The translations under genes and the position numbers were made by a program. A DNA stretch of 64,000 nucleotides from Leucobacter aridicollis (GTDB taxonomy: Bacteria > Actinomycetota > Actinomycetes > Actinomycetales > Microbacteriaceae). Location of the stretch: positions 2,356,001-2,420,000 of the forward strand of contig NZ_JACCBD010000001.1 of the NCBI RefSeq assembly GCF_013409595.1. Reading direction: 5' to 3'. Shown here piece by piece: positions 35,036 through 42,940 of this stretch. Within the stretch, counting starts at the first letter, position 1. Each line of letters begins with the position of its first letter. The notes beneath the pieces were generated by a model, which was not told where the DNA came from, did not search any database, and saw only the letters and a list, made by a program, of their open reading frames with translations.

Positions 35036-36282
35036 AGGAAGCACTTCCCTTCTCCGCGATAGGTGGGGAGCGGGTCGCCAGCGACCGCGCCCGCGACGGG
35101 CACGACCACGTTGCCGTGCTCCATGGGCTCCCCCGACTTCGTGTGGCGGAGCCAGACCCGGTCTCCGACGCGCAGCTCGCGCGCCGCGGCCCCGCTCACG
35201 GGCGTCTGGACTTCGCCCGCGGCCTCGCGCGGCGCGTACCGCAGCCCCGCCGGCCATGTGAGCTGCGGGAGCCGATCCTCACCGGCCGGACCCGAGGCGA
35301 CCCAGCCGCCGCCGAGCAGCGTCGCGGTGTCGGCGTTCGGCCGCCTGACGACGTCGAGCGCGAATGCGACCGCGGGCGCCGGTGTGAACGACCGGTAGTT
35401 GTCGAACAGGTGCGGCCCGAACAGCCCGCTGCCCGCCGCGACCTCGGTGATGCCACCCTCCGCGACCGTGCTCTCGATCGAGCCGGTGCCGCCGCCGTTG
35501 ACGAACTCGAGGTCGACGAGCTCGCGCACGCCCTGCAGCGCGGCGGCCCGCCTGTCGACGAGCTCGGCGCGGCTCGCGCGCTGCATCGCGCGCATCACGA
35601 GACCAGACGCCGGCTTGCCGACGGGCTCATCGCCGACGCCGGCGATCTGCGCCTCGTACGACATGACGCCAGCGATCGTGAAGCCTGGGCGTCCGAGGAT
35701 GTGCTGCGCGAAGCCGCGGAGCCCCTCGGCGGTGAAGATCGGGCTCCGGAAGACGCCGATGTGCCCGAGCACGCGGCTCCGCCAGGACGCATCGAAGTCG
35801 AGGCAGAGCCTGAGGGCCGGGCGCTTGTCGGGCGCGACGACCGAGTCGATGAGGTCGAGCTGCTCGGGGCTGTCGACCATGAGGGTCACGCGCGCTGCGG
35901 CGCGCGGGTCTGCGGCGAGCGCGGCGATCGCAGCGCGGTCGGCGGTCGGGTAGGCGACGACGATGTCGTCGATCGTCTCGCTGAGCCAGTTCGCCTCGGC
36001 GAGCGAGTATCCGAGCACGCCGGCGTAGCCCGGCAGCGCGAGCACCGCGTCGAGCACTGCACGCACGCGGACCGACTTCGACGCCACCCTGATCGGGAGC
36101 CCCCCGGCGCGGCGCAGCATGTCGTGCGCGTTATAGCTCAGCGCCTCGGTGTTGAGCGCTATGACCGGGGCGGAGTGGCCCCGCGTGGCTTCGGTCATGC
36201 CAGCCCAGTACGAATCGGGGGTGAGCCATGGGGAGCGGTCGGCTGACGCGCGCAGCTCCGGCGCCGCGAGATCGAGGGTCAT
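35032..36282 (-). CDS. Alanine-racemase-fold PLP enzyme (D-amino acid aldolase/dehydratase-like)
   Basis: This 416-residue protein has the fold-type III pattern: PLP lysine in RVASKSVRVRAVL (near residue 68), EAQIAGVGDEPVG and a C-terminal beta domain (GGGWVASGPAGEDRLPQL, then VWLRHTKSGEPMEHGNVVV). It resembles D-threonine aldolases and D-serine dehydratases rather than Alr. The C-terminal PTYRGEGKCFL does not match a known binding motif. It is translationally coupled with the FAD-linked oxidase, so the pair may act sequentially, but no pathway can be named. Confidence 0.8.
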   Translation of the reverse strand: MTLDLAAPELRASADRSPWLTPDSYWAGMTEATRGHSAPVIALNTEALSYNAHDMLRRAGGLPIRVASKSVRVRAVLDAVLALPGYAGVLGYSLAEANWLSETIDDIVVAYPTADRAAIAALAADPRAAARVTLMVDSPEQLDLIDSVVAPDKRPALRLCLDFDASWRSRVLGHIGVFRSPIFTAEGLRGFAQHILGRPGFTIAGVMSYEAQIAGVGDEPVGKPASGLVMRAMQRASRAELVDRRAAALQGVRELVDLEFVNGGGTGSIESTVAEGGITEVAAGSGLFGPHLFDNYRSFTPAPAVAFALDVVRRPNADTATLLGGGWVASGPAGEDRLPQLTWPAGLRYAPREAAGEVQTPVSGAAARELRVGDRVWLRHTKSGEPMEHGNVVVPVAGAVAGDPLPTYRGEGKCFL

Positions 36283-36329
36283 GGCTGCATTCTAGTCCCG
36301 CGGTAGGGGCGATCCGCGAGCCCTTGTTG

Positions 36330-36440
36330 CTATTCTCCAGCGTCGCGTTTGCGCCCGCGCTTGATGCGGAACTGCGTGTAGATGCCAGCAACAACCGCTG
36401 CAAGCAGCAGGATGACGAGCAGTGCTTTCGCGAAGGCCAT
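36330..36440 (-). CDS. 36-residue single-pass membrane peptide
   Basis: The sequence MAFAKALLVILLLAAVVAGI-YTQFRIKRGRKRDAGE is a short N terminus, a 15-residue hydrophobic helix and a basic tail, so it probably spans the membrane with its positive tail inside. No Shine-Dalgarno sequence is visible, but TACGCT lies six bases upstream of the ATG, as in leaderless transcripts. It sits between the racemase-fold gene and the divergent HEAT-repeat operon. It was found by reading the gap. Its function is unknown. Confidence 0.55.
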   Translation of the reverse strand: MAFAKALLVILLLAAVVAGIYTQFRIKRGRKRDAGE

Positions 36441-36471
36441 GCAGCCAGCGTAACCCGTCGAGGACGGGTGC

Positions 36472-36502
36472 TTGACCTTGACACTGTGGCAAGGTATTGG
36501 GT
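36472..36502 (+). promoter_or_regulatory. MerR-type promoter/operator of the HEAT-merR operon
   Basis: TTGACC (36472-36477) can act as -35. A near-perfect 21-bp dyad, ACCTTG-x-CAC-x-GTG-x-CAAGGT (36475-36495), lies in the spacer. TTGGGT at 36497-36502 gives a 19-base spacer, as in MerR-controlled promoters. TATTGG at 36495 with 17 bases is the alternative. AAAGGAG follows at 36511-36517. Confidence 0.65.
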
Positions 36503-36523
36503 AGTGACGGAAAGGAGTTCATC

Positions 36524-37219
36524 ATGCATCCCACCTCACACGGCGTCGCCCAGCCCGCGCGTCAGGCCCCGGAGGCGGCCCTCGCCGCCGCGCTCAGCGC
36601 GTCGAACAGCTCGGCACGACTGCAGGCGGCGATGACCGCCGGCACACACCCGCGCACGGAGTACATCGAACCGCTCGTGGCCCGCTCGGGCATCGAGCCA
36701 GACTTCTCCGTCAGGGAGACCCTCACCTGGGCGCTCCTGCAGCACCCGCTCGACGACGTTCTCCCCCGCGTGCTCGCAGAGCTCGACAGTTCGGCGTCGC
36801 TCGCGGTCGCTCAGGCGCTGCACACCGTGTCGAAGCTCGGCGACACGCGCGCGTGGCCGGCGATCACGCCCGCCCACATTCACTCCACCGACGACGACAT
36901 CGCTCGCACCGCCTGGCGTGCGGCGGCCGCGGTCGCCCCGGAGACCGCGCAACCGGCACTCGCCGCCGACCTCGTCACGGAGTTGGGCCGCGGCGACATC
37001 GATACGATGCGCAGCCTGAGCCGCGTACTCGCGGGACTCGGCGAGGCCGCGGTCGCACCATTGGCGGCGGCCGTGGCACTCCGGGGGTCTGACCCTGCGG
37101 TGGCCGCTCACGCGCGTGCCACGGAGCGCCTGCTCGCCGATCCTGATGCGTCGTTCGCGCTCGACCCTGCTGACGCGGCCCGCATGGCCCGCGCGTTCTC
37201 GGCGACCTCGGGCACCTGA
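36524..37219 (+). CDS. HEAT-repeat domain protein
   Basis: This 231-residue protein consists of helical repeats of HEAT/PBS-lyase type, for example RETLTWALLQHPLDDVLPRVLAEL and ARTAWRAAAAVAPETAQPALAADLV. There is no signal peptide. AAAGGAG is seven bases from ATG 36524. The MerR gene begins two bases after its stop and itself ends in HEAT repeats, so the two probably act together as a sensor or effector and a repressor/activator. Its partner protein is unknown. Confidence 0.78.
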   Translation: MHPTSHGVAQPARQAPEAALAAALSASNSSARLQAAMTAGTHPRTEYIEPLVARSGIEPDFSVRETLTWALLQHPLDDVLPRVLAELDSSASLAVAQALHTVSKLGDTRAWPAITPAHIHSTDDDIARTAWRAAAAVAPETAQPALAADLVTELGRGDIDTMRSLSRVLAGLGEAAVAPLAAAVALRGSDPAVAAHARATERLLADPDASFALDPADAARMARAFSATSGT

Positions 37220-37221
37220 CC

Positions 37222-38220
37222 GTGCGCATCGGCGAGGTCGCGGAGCGCTCGGGCGTCAGCCCCCGGATGCTCAGGCACTACGAACGGATGGGGCTCATCA
37301 CCCCGGCTGGCCGGACCGCGAGCGGGTACCGGGACTACGCCGAGGCTGACCTCGTGCGGCTCACCCAGATCGAGGGCCTCCGCGCACTCGGGATGAGCCT
37401 CGCCCAGGTCGCCGACGCGCTCGCGGGTGTGGCGGCGTCACCCGAGACGCTCATCGCTGTCCTCGCCGAGCAGACCAGGGAGCGGATCGAGCGCGACACG
37501 GCCCTGCTGTCTCGCCTCACCGCGCTTGCCGCCGTGCCGCCGGGCGACTGGGAGGCAGCGCTCGCGGCGGTGCGGCTCGCGCGCGGACTCGAGTCCCCCA
37601 TCGCCGGCGAACGGCAGCGCGCGGCGCTCGAACTCGGTGCCGGCGCACCCGCGGCGCCAGCGGAACGCCTCGTCGAGGCGCTGCTCACTGAGGAGGCGAC
37701 CAACGCGGCGGGCGCGCTTCGCTGGGCGGTCGCGCAGACCGGGTCCGGGCCGGAGGTGTTGCGGGAGGGGCTCGCGGATCCCGATCCTGACCGGCGTCTT
37801 CGCGCGCTCGCCGCAGTCGCCGACTTCCCGGGTGAGGCGGCGGCCGGGCTGCTCCTGCCGCTTCTCGCCGACCCGGTTGCGCGGGTTCGCCAGCGGGCGG
37901 CCCTCGTCGTGGGAGCGCGCGGGCATGCGGCGGCGATCCCCGAGCTGGTTGCGCTCGTTGTCCACGGCCCGGACGACGTCGAGGCCGCGGAGGCGCTCGC
38001 CGAGGTCGCGCGCGCCGGGGACCGCGCCGCCGAGATCCTGGGCGCGCTCGCAGAGGCGCTCGACGCGCCAGACGCGTCTGGGGCCGCCCGCGGCAGGATC
38101 ACGCAGGCGCTTGGGGAGTTCGAGCATGCCGCGGCTGAGCCGCTGCTGACCGTGCTCGCGGCAGATCAGGATCGCGGGGTCGCCCGCATCGCCCGCTACC
38201 TGCTGGGGCGGGCCCGGTAG
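37222..38220 (+). CDS. MerR-family regulator fused to HEAT repeats
   Basis: This 332-residue protein has a MerR winged helix (residues 1-70: RIGEVAERSGVSPRMLRHYERMGLI, then GYRDYAEADLVRL), a short coiled-coil dimer helix (about 75-115), and a C-terminal HEAT-like region (about 125-330: RRLRALAAVADFPGEAAAGLL, RVRQRAALVVGARGHAAAIPEL). GTG 37222 directly follows the HEAT gene. The HEAT tail in place of a small effector domain suggests protein-mediated or large-ligand sensing. It probably autoregulates at the dyad at 36475. Confidence 0.85.
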   Translation: MRIGEVAERSGVSPRMLRHYERMGLITPAGRTASGYRDYAEADLVRLTQIEGLRALGMSLAQVADALAGVAASPETLIAVLAEQTRERIERDTALLSRLTALAAVPPGDWEAALAAVRLARGLESPIAGERQRAALELGAGAPAAPAERLVEALLTEEATNAAGALRWAVAQTGSGPEVLREGLADPDPDRRLRALAAVADFPGEAAAGLLLPLLADPVARVRQRAALVVGARGHAAAIPELVALVVHGPDDVEAAEALAEVARAGDRAAEILGALAEALDAPDASGAARGRITQALGEFEHAAAEPLLTVLAADQDRGVARIARYLLGRAR

Positions 38221-38340
38221 GCTGCCCCTCCCCTCGGCGTCGGCGGTATCCCTGGGATCGGCAGACCCTATGCCCCACACCTCCCGAACCGGCAGTGACA
38301 CTGCAGATCCCAGACGCAGGCGGTGCAGGGCCGGCGGGTG

Positions 38341-38979
38341 CTAGCCGTCGAGGTCGACCGCGAACTCCGCGCCCGTCTTCTCGCGCACCTCGTCCTCGGT
38401 GTGTCCGGGAGCGATCCGCCTGAGCGTCAGCGCCCCGTCGGCGATGTCGAAAACTGCGAGGTCGGAGATGATGCGATCCACCACACCGACGCCGGTGAGC
38501 GGCAGGTCGCACTCGGTGACGATCTTCGGCGACCCGTCCTTGGCGACGTGTTCGGTGATCACAATCACGCGCGGCGTTCCTGCGACGAGGTCCATCGCGC
38601 CGCCCATCCCCTTGACGAGCTTGCCCGGGATCGTCCAGTTCGCGAGGTCGCCGTTGCCAGCGACCTGCAGCGCCCCGAGGATCGCGGTCTGCACGTGCCC
38701 GCCCCGAATCATGCCGAACGAGGTTGCCGAATCGAAGATCGAGGCCCCGGGGACCAGCGTCACCGTCTGCTTGCCAGCGTTGATGAGGTCTGCGTCCTCT
38801 TCACCCTCGAATGGGAACGGCCCCATGCCGAGGATGCCGTTCTCGCTCTGGAGCATCACGCTGACACCCTCGGGCAGGTGATTCGCAACGAGCGTCGGAA
38901 TTCCGATGCCGAGGTTGACGTATTGGCCGTCCTCGAGTTCGGCGGCAGCGATCGCCGCCATTTCATCACGAGTCCACAT
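38341..38979 (-). CDS. scoB: 3-oxoacid CoA-transferase subunit B
   Basis: This 212-residue subunit contains the catalytic glutamate in [10 protein letters not shown]. Other family marks are [19 protein letters not shown] near the N terminus and [17 protein letters not shown]. With ScoA it moves CoA from succinyl-CoA to acetoacetate or a related 3-oxoacid, linking ketone bodies or 3-oxoadipate to central metabolism. It starts two bases after the scoA stop. The 120-bp gap to the convergent MerR gene holds only a small GCAGTG-A-CACTGC dyad (38292-38304). Confidence 0.92.
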   Translation of the reverse strand: MWTRDEMAAIAAAELEDGQYVNLGIGIPTLVANHLPEGVSVMLQSENGILGMGPFPFEGEEDADLINAGKQTVTLVPGASIFDSATSFGMIRGGHVQTAILGALQVAGNGDLANWTIPGKLVKGMGGAMDLVAGTPRVIVITEHVAKDGSPKIVTECDLPLTGVGVVDRIISDLAVFDIADGALTLRRIAPGHTEDEVREKTGAEFAVDLDG

Positions 38980-38981
38980 GG

Positions 38982-39689
38982 TTAGACCGCCTCTCGGGTG
39001 CGCACGGTGCGCTGTTCGATGTCCTTGACCGGATCCTCGGCGACGACGAGCCGCTGCACGAAGACCCCCTGAGTGTCGATGCGTTCGGGATCGAGGTAGT
39101 CCTCGCTCAGGTGCTCGACCTCGGCGAGCGTCACTCGGCCCGACATCGCGACGAGCGGGTTGAAGTTCTTCGCGGTGAACCGATACCGCAGGTTCCCCTC
39201 ACTGTCGCCCGTGTGCGCGCGCACGAGCGCAAGGTCCGCGACGATGCCGCGCTCAAGGATGACGCGTTTGCCGTCGAACTCGGCTTCCTCTTTGCCCTCG
39301 GCGATCGGGGTGCCGACGCCGGTTGGAGTGTAGAACGCGGGGATGCCTGAGCCGCCGGCGCGCAGCCGCTCGGCGAGCGTGCCCTGCGGGACGAACTCCA
39401 CCTCGAGCGTGCCGCTGAGGTACTGCTCGGCGAAAAGCTTGTTCTCGCCGACATACGACCCGAGCACCTTCGAGACCTGCTGGTTCTCGAGCAACAGGCC
39501 GAGCCCCTTGCCGTCGACGCCCATATTGTTCGAGACGATCGTGAGGTCCTTCACTCCGGTGTCTCGGAGCGCGACGATGAGGTTGTGCGGAATACCGGAG
39601 AGACCGAACCCGCCGACCGCGATTGTCATTCCGTCGCGTGCAACGTCTGCGATTGCCTCCGCGGCGGAGTTCCAGGTTTTTGATGCCAC
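38982..39689 (-). CDS. scoA: 3-oxoacid CoA-transferase subunit A
   Basis: This 235-residue A subunit has the glycine-rich CoA-transferase start [19 protein letters not shown] and the block [25 protein letters not shown]-like sequence precedes GTG 39689, which is chosen over a longer frame running into the promoter. It forms an operon with scoB. A divergent IclR regulator starts 145 bp away, a layout typical of acid- or aromatic-degradation operons such as pcaIJ. Whether the substrate is acetoacetate or 3-oxoadipate is not decidable here. Confidence 0.91.
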   Translation of the reverse strand: MASKTWNSAAEAIADVARDGMTIAVGGFGLSGIPHNLIVALRDTGVKDLTIVSNNMGVDGKGLGLLLENQQVSKVLGSYVGENKLFAEQYLSGTLEVEFVPQGTLAERLRAGGSGIPAFYTPTGVGTPIAEGKEEAEFDGKRVILERGIVADLALVRAHTGDSEGNLRYRFTAKNFNPLVAMSGRVTLAEVEHLSEDYLDPERIDTQGVFVQRLVVAEDPVKDIEQRTVRTREAV

Positions 39690-39701
39690 CCTTGCCACCT
39701 T

Positions 39702-39834
39702 TCGTTCACAATGCGGTCGCGCAGACCGCCTTGCTGCGAGCGTAGAAGATTGTTTCACCGCCACGCAAGCACCACACTGGTGCGGCAATTCAACTGCTCA
39801 CAGCGTGAGTGCAGCGCGTGTTATCGTTCACAAT
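39702..39834. promoter_or_regulatory. Repeated site at both ends of the scoA/iclR intergenic region
   Basis: TCGTTCACAAT occurs at 39702-39712, beside the scoA start, and again at 39824-39834, ending at the iclR ATG. A weaker ATTGTTTCACC copy lies between them near 39753. The repeats are good candidates for IclR binding. TTATCG at 39821 could serve as -10 for a leaderless iclR transcript. Confidence 0.5.
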
Positions 39835-40608
39835 ATGGACGAACCACGAACACCGGGTGCGCAGGTCGTCGGCCGCATTGCCGCCCTCCTGCGTGAGCTC
39901 AGCACCACCATGCCTGACGGCGTCGGCACCACGGCGCTCGCCGCCTCGACGGCGATCTCGCGCCCCACCGCGCACAGGCTCCTGTCCGCGCTCGCCGAGC
40001 AGGGATTCGTGGATCGCGACACCCGAACCGGCAATTGGCTCCTCGGTCCGGAGCTGTTTCTCATGGGCACCGTCGCCGCCGAGCGCTACGACGTCACGGA
40101 GCTCGCGCGCGAGCACGTCGCCGCGCTCGCCGATGCCACGGGCGAGAGCGCATTCTTCTCAGTCAGGCGCGGCAACGAAACCGTCTGCCTCGTGCGGCAG
40201 GACGGCAGCTTTCCGATCCGCTCCTTCGTGCTCCACGAGGGCAAGCGATTCCCGCTCGGGGTGGCGTCGGCCGGGCTCGCGATCCTCGCCTACCTCCCGG
40301 CCCAGGCGGCGGCGCGCTACCTCAGCGACACTGACCTCACGGCCGAGTACGGTGACGCTCACTCGGCCGACGCGCTCCGCGGCCGGATCGCTGCGACCCG
40401 GGACACGGGCTACGCGGTGAATCCGGCGCTCATCGTGCCAGGAAGCTGGGGCATGGGCGCCGCAGTCTTCACCGCAACCGGCCAGCCCGCGTGGGCGTTG
40501 AGCCTCACCGGAACGGAGCACCGGTTCGCACCAGAACGGCAGCCCGAGCTCGGCCGACTCCTGCTCGACCACGCGCACCGACTCACGGAGCAACTCGCCC
40601 GCGGATGA
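39835..40608 (+). CDS. IclR-family transcriptional regulator
   Basis: This 257-residue protein has an IclR winged helix (about 8-70: TTALAASTAISRPTAHRLLSALAEQGF) and a GAF-like effector domain (about 85-250: ESAFFSVRRGNETVCLVRQDG, RSFVLHEGKRFPLGVASAGLAILAYL). ATG 39835 is directly preceded by the 11-base repeat. It is divergent from scoAB and probably regulates it in response to the acid substrate. A candidate hairpin follows the stop at 40612-40635. Confidence 0.9.
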   Translation: MDEPRTPGAQVVGRIAALLRELSTTMPDGVGTTALAASTAISRPTAHRLLSALAEQGFVDRDTRTGNWLLGPELFLMGTVAAERYDVTELAREHVAALADATGESAFFSVRRGNETVCLVRQDGSFPIRSFVLHEGKRFPLGVASAGLAILAYLPAQAAARYLSDTDLTAEYGDAHSADALRGRIAATRDTGYAVNPALIVPGSWGMGAAVFTATGQPAWALSLTGTEHRFAPERQPELGRLLLDHAHRLTEQLARG

Positions 40609-40611
40609 TGG

Positions 40612-40635
40612 CGCCCCGGACAGCTGGCCGGGGCG
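40612..40635 (+). terminator. Candidate terminator of iclR
   Basis: CGCCCCGG (40612-40619) pairs with CCGGGGCG (40628-40635) around an 8-base loop, immediately after the stop codon. There is no T tract. Confidence 0.5.
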
Positions 40636-40725
40636 GCGCTGCCATCCGCAGCCGCATGGCCGCGATCACGGCGCGGCCAGCGACCGCGGCGCGATCCGTC
40701 GTCGCAATATGGGAGGATTACAGCA

Positions 40726-40799
40726 CCCCCTATAGCCCAACTGGCAGAGGCAGAAGACTTAAAATCTTTTCAGTCAGGGTTCGAATCCCTGTGGGGGGA
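40726..40799 (+). tRNA. tRNA with anticodon UAA (Leu) but a short class I variable loop
   Basis: This 74-base gene folds as a full cloverleaf: acceptor CCCCCTA/TGGGGGG, D-stem GCC/GGC, anticodon stem GAAGA/TCTTT with loop CTTAAAA, T-stem CAGGG/CCCTG with TTCGAAT, discriminator A. The variable region is only five bases (TCAGT, 40770-40774), whereas bacterial tRNA-Leu normally has a long extra arm (for example bldA). CCA is not fully encoded (CCG follows). The anticodon reads UUA, a rare codon in this GC-rich genome. Charging identity is therefore uncertain. Confidence 0.88.
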
Positions 40800-40951
40800 C
40801 CGTTCGGTCCCGCAGGCGGCGCGACCGCGAGGAAGCTCATCGTAGTCCTTTTCCGCGCAGGATTACACCCCCTCCAGCGCCCGCGTTTCCCCTCGTATCG
40901 TCGGAGACGTGCCAACCGGCACACCCACAACGAACCAGGGAGGATACGAAC

Positions 40952-41119
40952 ATGACTCAGCACAACGGAAACAACCCCGGCCAGTTCGGAAACCGGAGCG
41001 ACACCGAGGCCCAGGCGCGTAAGGGCGGGAAGAACAGCCCCGGCCAGTTCGGCAAGGCGGAGGGCGCCGATCCGCAGGCAGCCGGCCGCAAGGGTGGCGA
41101 GAGTTCGTCAAGCCAGTAG
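40952..41119 (+). CDS. KGG-motif stress-response peptide
   Basis: This 55-residue very hydrophilic protein has two repeats of a Pro-Gly-Gln-Phe-Gly motif (NPGQFGNRSDTEAQARKGGK and SPGQFGKAEG) and two Lys-Gly-Gly motifs. It resembles GsiB/KGG small stress proteins with LEA-like behaviour. GGAGGA precedes the ATG. It is a likely single-gene unit with a hairpin downstream (41144-41177). The function is probably protection under drought or starvation (inference). Confidence 0.8.
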   Translation: MTQHNGNNPGQFGNRSDTEAQARKGGKNSPGQFGKAEGADPQAAGRKGGESSSSQ

Positions 41120-41143
41120 GCTGACGCCCCAGTCTTCAGGCGC

Positions 41144-41177
41144 GGGCCCTGCGTTTCGCTTCGCGAGCGCAGGGCCC
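41144..41177 (+). terminator. Terminator after KGG gene
   Basis: GGGCCCTGCG (41144-41153) pairs perfectly with CGCAGGGCCC (41168-41177) around a 14-base loop, 24 bases after the stop. Confidence 0.6.
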
Positions 41178-41272
41178 TCGTGTGCCTGAGGCGGCACGCC
41201 GAGCTGCGGGTTAAAAGGATGCGGAATCACGCGCCCGCATCGGTGTCGGGCACGAAGCCCGTTGAAGGCACC

Positions 41273-41307
41273 AAGCGAGCCCCCGGCTGGATGCCGGGGG
41301 CTCGCTT
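41273..41307 (-). terminator. Terminator of DUF378 gene
   Basis: A perfect 15-bp stem (41273-41287 with 41293-41307, AAGCGAGCCCCCGGC) with a TGGAT loop lies 14 bases downstream of the DUF378 stop on the minus strand. Confidence 0.82.
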
Positions 41308-41321
41308 CGGTTCGGTGGGTA

Positions 41322-41534
41322 CTAGACCTGGGTGCGAGCGCTGCGGTCGCGCGGCACGAAATCCAGGATCGCGACGAGCGCCGACAGCCCGACGAGGATG
41401 TAGACGACCTTGGACATGACAGAACCAACGCCAAAGATCGCATCAACGAGGTTGAAGTCGAAGAGCCCGACGAGCCCCCAGTTCAATCCCCCGACGATGA
41501 TCAGAACTTTCGCGATGTTGAGCACGATATTCAT
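41322..41534 (-). CDS. DUF378 membrane protein
   Basis: This 70-residue protein has two hydrophobic helices (VLIIVGGLNWGLVGLF and VVYILVGLSALVAILDFV). The GGLNWGLVGLF-D-FNLVD motif is characteristic of DUF378, a family of small inner-membrane proteins with unknown function. It has its own terminator. The flanks (41178-41272, 41535-41653) contain no gene. Confidence 0.88.
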   Translation of the reverse strand: MNIVLNIAKVLIIVGGLNWGLVGLFDFNLVDAIFGVGSVMSKVVYILVGLSALVAILDFVPRDRSARTQV

Positions 41535-41653
41535 GATGCTTCCTCTCGTTGATTACGCCTCGGGCAGTGACCCAAAACGCTTGCCGACGACATTACACGC
41601 CTAGCTAGCTAATTGTCGAGAGTTGCATTGCCGCGCACGGCCCGAGGGCCCGG

Positions 41654-42001
41654 CTACCCCTCTTGGCTGGCGTCGTTACTCTCCCGCCCCGACTTGCGCA
41701 TGAATATCACTTCCACCGACAACACGAAGGCAGCGATGATCGCAAGCGACGCCGGGACAAAGTAGACGAGCACATGGATCATTTTGTTGTCCTCTGGCAA
41801 GAACAACTCCACCCACACCACCGCCAGGGCAGTGACCGCCGCTAGGCCGCCGACGATGCTCGAGACGCGAAAGAGCGTCTTCTGCGACGCATCACGCCTG
41901 CGGAACCTGAATTTCGCATCGATGCTGAAGAAGATGAGCAGCGTGACGAGCAGGCCGGCAAACTCTGACAGCTGGTCGCGCGAAAGTTCCGTAATCAACA
42001 T
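41654..42001 (-). CDS. Small membrane protein of unknown function
   Basis: This 115-residue protein has three hydrophobic segments (FAGLLVTLLIFFSI, IVGGLAAVTALAVVWVELFL, VLVYFVPASLAIIAAFVLSVEVIF) separated by a basic loop RFRRRDASQK. ATG 42001 has GGGGGAA upstream. I do not recognise a family. It is 12 bases downstream of the phosphotransferase gene, so the two may be cotranscribed. The charged tail is predicted in the cytoplasm. Confidence 0.65.
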   Translation of the reverse strand: MLITELSRDQLSEFAGLLVTLLIFFSIDAKFRFRRRDASQKTLFRVSSIVGGLAAVTALAVVWVELFLPEDNKMIHVLVYFVPASLAIIAAFVLSVEVIFMRKSGRESNDASQEG

Positions 42002-42012
42002 TGTTCCCCCGT

Positions 42013-42762
42013 TCAACTCATGAGCGCTGCGCGCCACACGGCAGCGTTGCGCTCGACATACTCGGCGGACGCACGCCAGTGCGCCCCATGCCCTTCGGCA
42101 TACATTGTGCCCCAGGGCTCCGTGCCTTCGCGATGCGCGGCGGCCAGCATGTCGTGCATCGCCCAGGTGCGAGGCGCGAGCGCGGCGAGCAGGTTGGCGC
42201 GGAGATCCAGGTCGGCGGCGTAGCCGTCAACAATCGCGCGCAGGCGCTCTGCGGCGGTGGCAACTGGCTGCGCGGCGTCATTGAGGGTGAAGGTTTGCGC
42301 GGCGTAGGCGAGGTCCCACGCCCGAGTGCTGAGCGCGGCCCCGTCCCAATCGATGAACACCCACCGCTCCCCCATCACAAGGTTCCACGGCGCGAGGTCG
42401 CAGTGGCAGGGAAGATCCGCCCCGGACACTGGCAGCAACGGCTCGCCCAGCCGCGTACCGGTCGCCCCGATGTCGGCGCTCGCATCATGGATCTCTCGCA
42501 CGAGCGCACCGACCCGCGCCAACTCAGGCAGGCTCAACGGACCGGCATGCATCGCGAGTGTTCCCGGAACAAACTCGGCCGACTGACGTCCGCGTTCATC
42601 TCGACCGAGGGGCGCAGGTAGGTCAACCCCGTGTTCCCGCAACCGAGCCATAAAGTCCTGCACGCCAGCGGAGTGTGCCGTCCAGGGTTTTCGCACGGTG
42701 TCCCCCACCCGCACGACCCCGATGGTCGCGTTGCCGCCAGTGAGCGGGATCTCGGTCTCCAT
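42013..42762 (-). CDS. APH/ChoK-family phosphotransferase
   Basis: This 249-residue kinase-fold protein carries Brenner's motif HCDLAPWNLVMG (aspartate general base, asparagine metal ligand) and the DFG-equivalent FIDWDGAALST. Length is shorter than typical aminoglycoside kinases (about 265-300) and the N-lobe is compact. The family includes aminoglycoside kinases, choline kinases and homoserine-kinase-like enzymes, and many members have unknown substrates. No resistance phenotype can be inferred from sequence alone. Confidence 0.82.
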   Translation of the reverse strand: METEIPLTGGNATIGVVRVGDTVRKPWTAHSAGVQDFMARLREHGVDLPAPLGRDERGRQSAEFVPGTLAMHAGPLSLPELARVGALVREIHDASADIGATGTRLGEPLLPVSGADLPCHCDLAPWNLVMGERWVFIDWDGAALSTRAWDLAYAAQTFTLNDAAQPVATAAERLRAIVDGYAADLDLRANLLAALAPRTWAMHDMLAAAHREGTEPWGTMYAEGHGAHWRASAEYVERNAAVWRAALMS

Positions 42763-42849
42763 GCCGACACACTACCCGCCGCACCGCCGCCACCGGCGGA
42801 GCGCCAGGCAATTCGTCCGGAGCCGCGGCAGTTCCTCTCGAAATTCCCC

Positions 42850-42879
42850 TTGACTCTCCTGCAGCTTGTGATCTACCGT
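42850..42879 (+). promoter_or_regulatory. Promoter of the liv operon
   Basis: TTGACT (42850-42855) and TACCGT (42874-42879) are separated by 18 bases. Transcription would start near 42886, just before the operator palindrome and 55 bases before the first start codon. Confidence 0.6.
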
Positions 42880-42889
42880 TGGGACTTGC

Positions 42890-42904
42890 AACCTGAATCA
42901 GGTT
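42890..42904. promoter_or_regulatory. 15-bp palindrome in liv leader, candidate TetR operator
   Basis: AACCTGAATCAGGTT is a perfect 7-1-7 palindrome immediately after the predicted transcription start. This position suits a repressor. The TetR gene at 49115-49852 in the same operon is the obvious candidate, but this is inference. Confidence 0.6.
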
Positions 42905-42940
42905 TCATAAACCAACCTTCCAAGGACGAAAGGTACGCGC

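Noticed and set aside
40726..40799. tRNA pseudogene
   Set aside because: All stems pair, conserved T-loop and D-loop bases are present and the discriminator is intact, so it is treated as a real gene in spite of the short variable loop.
42013..42762. Aminoglycoside resistance gene
   Set aside because: The kinase motif places it only in the APH/ChoK superfamily; the compact N-lobe and lack of specific residues do not support a resistance call.
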